Source: an uncultured Clostridia bacterium
Lineage (GTDB): Bacteria > Bacillota > Clostridia > Christensenellales > Borkfalkiaceae
Assembly (NCBI GenBank): GCA_900557285.1
Contig: USSJ01000014.1
Span: 1-11,665 of the forward strand
Length of the DNA stretch: 11,665 nt
Direction: 5' to 3'
In this document: positions 5,935-11,665 of the stretch, one piece after another
Layout of the letters: each line of letters begins with the position of its first letter
How positions within the stretch are numbered: the stretch's first letter is position 1
Translations under genes and position numbers: made by a program
The notes under the pieces: model-generated
The model's database searches: none
What the model was told of the DNA's origin: nothing
The model's input: only the letters and a program-made list of their open reading frames with translations

Positions 5935-7800
5935 ATGAAGTTATTAATCAAGATCCTGAGCGGGATGCTGGCTGTGTGCCTGCTTTTGGGGACGGCGGCC
6001 TGCACGCCCGCAGCCGATCCGAGCAACGGGGATGATACGGGGAATGAGCCCGGCCCGGGGGAAATCGAAACGCCGCTCACGACAGAGTATGTCGACAAAG
6101 TCAAATCGCCCGATTATCCGGAAATTTCGGATGAAATCGAGTATACGGTGTATTATTTTGATTCCGAAAACGGAAGCGATTCAAACAGCGGTCTGAGCGA
6201 ATCGGCGCCGAAAAAGACGCTTTCCGAAGCGGAGCGTCTGATTTCGGCGGTGGAAGAAGAGGTGCCGACGAAGATCCTGTTCAAGGCGGGCAGTGAGTAC
6301 GAAAACGACACGTTCACGATGACGGGGTTCAACGCGGCGGAGGAGTCTCCGCTCATCGTCAGCGTCTACGGACAGACGGAGGAGAACCAATACGTCAGGA
6401 TTATCGGGCCGGAACTTGGAAACTGTGCGGAGATCAAGAGCGGAAACATCCGCGTAAGCTATCTGGAATGCACGTCGCCTTTGGGGTACCGCGGCATTCA
6501 CGTCACTACCAACAAGGGCGGGGCGATGAAAAACGTCGTCGTATCCGACTGCTATGTTCACGACATCAACTACGATCTGGAGGGCATCACGCTGCCGGAA
6601 GGGGATGAAATGCCCGATTCGGCGACGGTGCAGGAGATCTGCCCGAACGGCAGGTTTTCCTACAACTGCGGCGGCATCATATTCGAGGCGGATACGCCAA
6701 AAGCGAAGGGTGCAAGCTGGTACGAAAATGTATGGATCGACAACAACCGCATCGAGCGGGTGGCGCGCACGGGGATCTGGGTATTTTCCAACTGGGCGCA
6801 GCGTCCGGGCGTGGACTGGGGCAGAAACCCGTATTATGACGACGAAACAAACTGGTTCCATCATTCCAATGTCAACATCCGCGGCAATTACCTCTCGCAT
6901 ACGGGCGGCGACGGGATCATCCTGGGCGTGACCGTGGGCGGATTCATCGAATACAACACCTGCTATCATGCGCAGTACCTGGGCAGGGCAAATTATTACT
7001 GCGCGGCGATCTGGTCGCATTCGTGCAAGAACCTCGTATTCCAGTACAACGAAGCGGCGTACACGCATACGGGTTACGACGGGCAGGGATTCGATATCGA
7101 TATCGGAAATTCAAACATTCTGTTCCAGTACAATTACAGCCATCACAACGACGGCGGCGGACTGCTCTGCTGTCATACGTCCACGAACATCGCGCAGTAC
7201 GATAAGGACGGCAATCTCGTCCTGGACGAAGACGGACTGCCCATCATCGAAAAGAAATTTTCCGACTGGTCAAACGTCATCGTGCGCAACAATGTGTTTG
7301 CGGACAACGACGTGGCGGATCTCATTCTGAGCGGGCCGGTGCGCGATGTATGGTTTGAGAACAATACGGTCATCAAGAGCGGCATCATCGAGAACGAGAA
7401 GATCGTCGATTCGAAAGATTTCGGCGGAACAAGAATGCCGGGCGAAAACTTTAATTTCTCCAACAATATCTTTTTCAGCAGGCAGGAGAATTCGGCGCGG
7501 TTTGCGATGGAATTCACGGCGTCCTACTACATTGACAACAACGTTTATTACGGATTCGGGGACGAATTCGAAGCGTATATGCGCGACGAGATCGGCGAGA
7601 AGAATTATATAGAGGCGGATCCGGGATTTGCGTCGGATCTTGCGGCGCAGAAGGGGTATGAGAATGCGAAAGTGTTCGTACCTACGAACACGGCGCTGTT
7701 CAGCAACGCAAAGACGCTGGAAACCATGCTCAAATACGATTTTGCGAATACGGACGTGGAAGGACAGCATTATTACGGCGCGTTCGGCAAAGCGGCGTAA
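5935..7800 (+). CDS. Right-handed parallel beta-helix surface lipoprotein
   Basis: 621-aa lipoprotein. The signal peptide (1-22) ends in a TAAC lipobox with C23 as the lipidated residue. An acidic Gly/Pro linker (24-50) would hold the domain off the membrane. The mature part opens with YYFDSENGSDSNSG (73-86), then a PKKTL motif at 92-96. This is the entry sequence of many polysaccharide-active beta-helix proteins (YYVxxxGxDxNxG ... P.xTL). From about 160 to 540 there are repeated short strands of the type NIRVSYLE, NVWIDNNRIE, NVNIRGNYLS, GGFIEYNT, NLVFQYNEA, NILFQYNYS, NVIVRNNVF and DVWFENNTVI, which are the rungs of the helix. An insert at about 422-438 has DKDGN and DEDG, which could bind calcium. 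The fold is typical of pectate lyases, epimerases and some glycosidases, but no catalytic site could be assigned. Its place after the binding protein suggests it acts on or holds the polysaccharide at the surface. Confidence 0.87.
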   Translation: MKLLIKILSGMLAVCLLLGTAACTPAADPSNGDDTGNEPGPGEIETPLTTEYVDKVKSPDYPEISDEIEYTVYYFDSENGSDSNSGLSESAPKKTLSEAERLISAVEEEVPTKILFKAGSEYENDTFTMTGFNAAEESPLIVSVYGQTEENQYVRIIGPELGNCAEIKSGNIRVSYLECTSPLGYRGIHVTTNKGGAMKNVVVSDCYVHDINYDLEGITLPEGDEMPDSATVQEICPNGRFSYNCGGIIFEADTPKAKGASWYENVWIDNNRIERVARTGIWVFSNWAQRPGVDWGRNPYYDDETNWFHHSNVNIRGNYLSHTGGDGIILGVTVGGFIEYNTCYHAQYLGRANYYCAAIWSHSCKNLVFQYNEAAYTHTGYDGQGFDIDIGNSNILFQYNYSHHNDGGGLLCCHTSTNIAQYDKDGNLVLDEDGLPIIEKKFSDWSNVIVRNNVFADNDVADLILSGPVRDVWFENNTVIKSGIIENEKIVDSKDFGGTRMPGENFNFSNNIFFSRQENSARFAMEFTASYYIDNNVYYGFGDEFEAYMRDEIGEKNYIEADPGFASDLAAQKGYENAKVFVPTNTALFSNAKTLETMLKYDFANTDVEGQHYYGAFGKAA

Positions 7801-7822
7801 ACGCGGATATGGGAGGTAAAGA

Positions 7823-10800
7823 ATGAGAAAGATCTATCTGTACATAGCGGCGTTTCTTCTTACTCTGGCGATGGCGGCGGGGTTTGCCGCGTGCGGAGAT
7901 AAGGAGAATGAAGGAGGATCGGGATTTGCGCTTGCGGAAGGGGCGAACATGGTCTGGCTGGACCGCTACGAGGAAGCGGAAGTCGCTCTGGCGAGCGGCG
8001 ACGCGGCGGCTCTGGACTGGTCGTCGGCGAACGAGTCGGTCGTAACCGTTGATAAGGGGCTTCTGATCGCGCAGGGCGAAGGGGAAACGATAGTCACGGT
8101 AACGGACGGCAGCACATCGGCGGAAATCTCCGTCAAGGTGCGCGATTCGGGCATCAAACCGAGGTTTTCATTCCGCGAAACGGACGCGTTTTTGAACGTT
8201 TCGACGGCGTTCCCGAACACGATCACCTACAACGATAAAATTTACACGCCCGAACTGGATTACACGATCACCTTTGAAGACGAGACGTATGCGACCTATG
8301 CGGACGGGCAGATCACGGGGCTGAAGCTGGGCAGTACGTCTGCGGACATATCGGCGCAGTACAAGGGGCTGACGCTGGAAGCGACGATTACGGTCAACGT
8401 CAAGGAACCTTTGAACCTTGAGTTTGCGGCGGACGAGATCGAACTGTACAACGTGGAAGGAAAATTCGGCGAAGCGGAACTGGACGCGAAGGCGCTGTAT
8501 CTGGGCGAAGAAGTGGCGGATGCGGCGATCTCTTACGAAGCGATCGAGGGAGCGGAGTGCGTATCCATCCAGGACGGCGTGCTTTATGCGGAGAAAGAGG
8601 GCACAGCGATCGTGCAGGCGTCCTATACGGACGGCGGGCATACGGCGCAGGCATTTCTCGGCGTGACCGTACATCCGAATTATATTGAAACGTCGTATGA
8701 AAACGTAAGTTTCCATGACATCATATGGGCGGAAACGGACGAAACGATCGGCGGGCGCACGGGCGTTACCGAATACAAAGCGGGTGCGGACATCACGCCG
8801 AACACCTGTTTCGACCACCGCGTGGTGGAAGCGCATTCGGGCGATAAACTTCTCGACCTGTATGCGGACGGATACAGATATTTTGCGTATGATCTGTACT
8901 ATACGAGCAATCAGAATCTGATGATCGGCTGCGGCGCATTCACGTCATGGCTTTCGGTGGGCGACTATTTCCGCAAGGATTATTTCAAGATCATTTCGGA
9001 CGGAAAAGTTACCAACACGCTTGAAAAGAACACATGGATGACGATGGTGTACGATCTGAAAGCGCTGTGGATGATGGACATGGGCAAGACGGCGGATTTC
9101 TTCTTCTTTGTGAACGACGCGACGACGTCGCAGTACATCCCCGACGTGCGTTTCTATCTGGATGACGCGTTCATTCCGGATGAAAATCTTGTTTACGAGG
9201 ACGAGGGGGATTACGTACAGGCGACGAACGACGAGTTTGACGTAATGGTTCCCGTTTCGAAGAATTACAGTATGGATACGGGACTTCCCTCGACGGTGGT
9301 GGATCCCGAAGAAGTTCCGCTGTACGGATTGTACGGCGAAAGCGTGGGGGGAAGAAACGGCGTTTACCGCTATGAAACGCGGAATACGGACGGCTGGCTG
9401 AATTCGCTGATCGTGGCGACGTCGATGAACGAAACGTACGACGACAGTATGTATGCGCTCAACAGCCGCGGATCCTATCTCACGTTCGATATTTATCCCG
9501 AGCAGGGCGAAACGCTGGTATTCCGCATGAATTATCTTGCGAATACGGCGACGGTCAAAGTGGGTTCAACCAATCTCGGGCAGTTTGACGGCTGGCTGTG
9601 CGTTATCCGCGACGGAAAGGTGCAGAACACGATCGAAGCGAACGTATGGCAGACGGTATGTATCGCATACAGTGACAATTATTCGGAAGATGCGATCGGC
9701 GGTTCCATCACGTTCTCGGCGGAGGAAGAGGGCAGCGTCGTGTACATCGACGACGTGCGCTATCGCAAAAACGGCGACTTTATTCCGACGGAATACGCGG
9801 AGGAGGCGTATGCGCCCGTCCTTGACAAGACTTCGGCAAACATTTCGCTCGAACGCGTGACGACGGGATCGTTCAAGGGCGCGTACCTGTACAAGGACGG
9901 CGAGAGTTCGGCGAATGCGGAAAACGGGCTGACGTTCAAACAGCTGATCGGTTCGGACGGCGCGGCGGGCGAGTTCTACCGAGACGGTTATCAATATATC
10001 CGTGTTCAGGTTTATTTTGCGGAGAACGTTACGTCGCTGGTGCTGAGCGTTTCGGGCGGCGGACTGAACGAATATACGAAAGAGATCGTTTTGGGCGAGA
10101 CGTTTGAAGGGATCCCCGTATTTACCGAAGCGGGCGTACAGGCGACGGTGCTTTCGGCAAAGACGTGGTACGAATTGTATATACCCGTAACGTATGACGG
10201 GCAGGTAACGGGCGAAGCGGACGTGCGCCTTGGCACAAAGGGCGGAACGGCGGCGGCACCTGCGTCGGTGTACCTGAAAAACGTGAGCTTTGAAGTGAGC
10301 GTGCAGACGCCGTATCTGCGCGAAGGAACGAGCGGCGTGTCGCTGGCTCTGGAGACGGAAGGGACGTTCAAGGGAACCTGGAAATATGTCAACCGCACGA
10401 GCGGCGAAGAAGAGGGCGAAGGCCAGAACTGGGGCGAGAGCGGCGTATTGTTCAGCCGCGTCACGAAGTCAGACGGAAGCGGGCCGGATGCGTTCTTCAC
10501 CGAAGGCTACCATTGGATCAAAGTGGATATCTACGCGGCGGAAAACGTGAATTCCATTTCCGTGCGTTCGACGGCGGACAGGAATTATACCTCTTATTGG
10601 GAACGTCAGATCGGAGTCGGCGCGTCGCTGTATAACTTCTCTCTGTACCTGTTCGACGGGTCGGAGCGCGTGGACCGTTTTGAACGGAATACCTGGTATA
10701 CCCTGTATATTCCCGTGGATTATTCTTCGCTGGATATCGGTTATGTTTACATCATGCTCTACACCAACGGCGGCAGCAGTGCGGCGCCTGCGGTGATGTA

Positions 10801-11665
10801 TCTGAAGAACATCGAGTATGTCAAAGATTTCGATATGCCTGCGCTTGTGATGGACGACGGTACGCCGATCGGCCGCACGAACGACGGCTGGGATACGTAT
10901 GTGTCCGTGGAAGAGGTCACGAGCGGCGAATTTGCAGGCGCGTACGAGTATGTCAACAGGTCGGGCGGGCAGGACGCAGATGCGGTGAAAAACAACTGGG
11001 GCGAGAGCGGCGTCTACTTCTATAACGTCGTGAACCCGAACAACAGCGATATCGGAACTTTCTTTACGGACGGTTATAAATGGCTGAAAGTTCCCGTGTA
11101 TTTCGTGAGCGGCGCGGATACTTTCTCGATCAGCGTTCATGCGGACCGCAATCTTACGCTTTACTGGCCGCAGCTGATCCCGATCGGCGAACCTATCTCC
11201 GAAAGTTTGAAAGGGCAGGTATACGCGATCGACGCGGACGGCAACCGTGCGGAGATTATCGAAGCGGGCGAGTGGTACGATTTGTATATCCCCGTGGATT
11301 ACAGCAGTACCGACGTAGGGTTTGCCTATGTCAACATTTACACGAACGGCGGCACGGTAGAAGAGCCTTCCGTCATGTATGTAAAGACAGCGGAGTTTTT
11401 GGAAAGCTATACCGTTCCCGAATATCCTGAGCAGGAAGAACCTGCAGATCCGAGCGTGGGAAATCTGTACGTGCGCGATGAATACAAGGCGGCGGGACTG
11501 AATGTAGAACAGGATGCGGAGGGTATGTGGACGTATACAAGCCCTCTCGGCGGGCTGGACGGCACGGATGGCGCAGACCTGTATTATGGCGAAGCGGGCG
11601 TGTTCTTTATGGAAATTTCTTCCTCCGGCACCTTCTTCACGAACGGATACAGGCTCATCCGCCTG
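7823..11665 (+). CDS. Giant modular surface lipoprotein with Ig-like and repeated beta modules, 3' end outside window
   Basis: 1,281 codons are open to the window edge with no stop, so the protein is longer than 1,281 aa. GGGAGG (7811-7816) lies six bases upstream of the ATG. Signal peptide 1-23 ends in FAAC with C24 as the lipid site. Residues about 37-107 form a BIG2-type Ig domain (W66-S-S-A-N-E-S-V-V-T-V, then AQGEGETIVTV), and two further Ig-like domains span about 116-196 and 197-286. After that come at least six related modules of about 155-190 residues, each with an FxxxGY-type strand motif and, in the complete copies, a W in a strand before the end. These look like jelly-roll, carbohydrate-binding-like domains. 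No enzyme domain is visible in the part seen; one may follow beyond the edge. With only 22 bases to the previous gene, it belongs to the same operon. Role inferred: binding a polysaccharide or scaffold at the cell surface. Confidence 0.88.
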   Translation, partial: MRKIYLYIAAFLLTLAMAAGFAACGDKENEGGSGFALAEGANMVWLDRYEEAEVALASGDAAALDWSSANESVVTVDKGLLIAQGEGETIVTVTDGSTSAEISVKVRDSGIKPRFSFRETDAFLNVSTAFPNTITYNDKIYTPELDYTITFEDETYATYADGQITGLKLGSTSADISAQYKGLTLEATITVNVKEPLNLEFAADEIELYNVEGKFGEAELDAKALYLGEEVADAAISYEAIEGAECVSIQDGVLYAEKEGTAIVQASYTDGGHTAQAFLGVTVHPNYIETSYENVSFHDIIWAETDETIGGRTGVTEYKAGADITPNTCFDHRVVEAHSGDKLLDLYADGYRYFAYDLYYTSNQNLMIGCGAFTSWLSVGDYFRKDYFKIISDGKVTNTLEKNTWMTMVYDLKALWMMDMGKTADFFFFVNDATTSQYIPDVRFYLDDAFIPDENLVYEDEGDYVQATNDEFDVMVPVSKNYSMDTGLPSTVVDPEEVPLYGLYGESVGGRNGVYRYETRNTDGWLNSLIVATSMNETYDDSMYALNSRGSYLTFDIYPEQGETLVFRMNYLANTATVKVGSTNLGQFDGWLCVIRDGKVQNTIEANVWQTVCIAYSDNYSEDAIGGSITFSAEEEGSVVYIDDVRYRKNGDFIPTEYAEEAYAPVLDKTSANISLERVTTGSFKGAYLYKDGESSANAENGLTFKQLIGSDGAAGEFYRDGYQYIRVQVYFAENVTSLVLSVSGGGLNEYTKEIVLGETFEGIPVFTEAGVQATVLSAKTWYELYIPVTYDGQVTGEADVRLGTKGGTAAAPASVYLKNVSFEVSVQTPYLREGTSGVSLALETEGTFKGTWKYVNRTSGEEEGEGQNWGESGVLFSRVTKSDGSGPDAFFTEGYHWIKVDIYAAENVNSISVRSTADRNYTSYWERQIGVGASLYNFSLYLFDGSERVDRFERNTWYTLYIPVDYSSLDIGYVYIMLYTNGGSSAAPAVMYLKNIEYVKDFDMPALVMDDGTPIGRTNDGWDTYVSVEEVTSGEFAGAYEYVNRSGGQDADAVKNNWGESGVYFYNVVNPNNSDIGTFFTDGYKWLKVPVYFVSGADTFSISVHADRNLTLYWPQLIPIGEPISESLKGQVYAIDADGNRAEIIEAGEWYDLYIPVDYSSTDVGFAYVNIYTNGGTVEEPSVMYVKTAEFLESYTVPEYPEQEEPADPSVGNLYVRDEYKAAGLNVEQDAEGMWTYTSPLGGLDGTDGADLYYGEAGVFFMEISSSGTFFTNGYRLIRL
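7929..8680 (+). other. Three tandem Ig-like (BIG2-type) domains in the 3' lipoprotein
   Basis: The first (about 7929-8147) has the clear BIG2 signature: a W-S-S-A-N core, then SVVTVD, then a GEGETIVTVT strand. The second (about 8170-8410) keeps the same ending pattern: Y-A-D-G-Q-I-T-G, then LGSTSADISAQY. The third (about 8410-8680) has V-S-I-Q-D-G-V-L-Y-A followed by GTAIVQASY. Such domains usually act as spacers or adhesion units on surface proteins. Confidence 0.7.
8690..11665 (+). repeat. Six tandem copies of a carbohydrate-binding-like module, last one cut by the window
   Basis: Approximate copies: A 8690-9178, B 9320-9780, C 9842-10303, D 10337-10831, E 10901-11410, F 11501-11665 (incomplete). 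Shared landmarks are a strand with GY/W (LYADGYRYF in A, FYRDGYQYIRV in C, FFTEGYHWIKV in D, FFTDGYKWLKV in E, FFTNGYRLIRL in F; B keeps only LNSRGSYLTF). A tryptophan strand also recurs (NTWMTMV in A, NVWQTVC in B, KTWYELYIPV in C, NTWYTLYIPV in D, GEWYDLYIPV in E). D and E also share NWGESGV and a TNGG...P.VMY.K ending, and F carries YGEAGV at the same place. D and E share an identical 20-base stretch (10427-10446 and 10994-11013). The copies are most alike toward the 3' end, as expected for recent duplication there. Confidence 0.75.

Noticed and set aside
5935..7800. Naming the beta-helix protein a pectate lyase
   Set aside because: The fold is clear but no catalytic Lys/Arg/Asp set of a known lyase family could be placed, so only the fold is reported.

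Overview
The window looks like chromosomal DNA of a Gram-positive, low-to-mid-GC Bacillota (Clostridia-like, probably gut-associated) bacterium. This rests on AG-rich Shine-Dalgarno sequences, several lipoprotein signal peptides, an LplB/YtcP/LipO-type polysaccharide ABC transporter without an ATPase gene, and an AraC-type regulator beside it. Codon use is rich in GCG, ACG and GGC throughout, with no obvious change of composition between genes. No RNA genes, CRISPR arrays, insertion sequences or phage genes were seen. The lineage is inference only.

Layout: positions 1-608 (minus) hold the N-terminal part of an AraC-family regulator whose DNA-binding end lies outside the window. A divergent intergenic region (609-836) has a 12-bp palindrome, 679-690, that places overlapping -10 boxes on the two strands. 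From 837 to the end, seven genes run on the plus strand with overlaps or gaps of at most 91 bp, so they look like one operon. In order they are: a 321-aa signal-peptide/single-TM protein of unknown function (837-1802); an LplB-type permease (1783-2778); a YtcP/LplC-type permease (2778-3656); a hairpin followed by a LipO/LplA-type solute-binding lipoprotein (3748-5424); a 162-aa polytopic membrane protein of unknown function (5421-5909); a right-handed beta-helix lipoprotein (5935-7800); and a very large modular lipoprotein that runs off the end (7823-11665).

Working model (inference): the two beta-rich lipoproteins would bind or process a polysaccharide at the cell surface. The solute-binding lipoprotein would capture the oligosaccharides, and the two permeases would import them using a shared MsmX-like ATPase encoded elsewhere. 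The AraC-type protein would sense the sugar and activate the operon. The two unknown membrane proteins, both translationally coupled to transporter genes, are candidates for undescribed accessory parts. The least explained element is the 3' lipoprotein: three Ig-like domains followed by at least six copies of one beta-rich module, with the later copies most alike.
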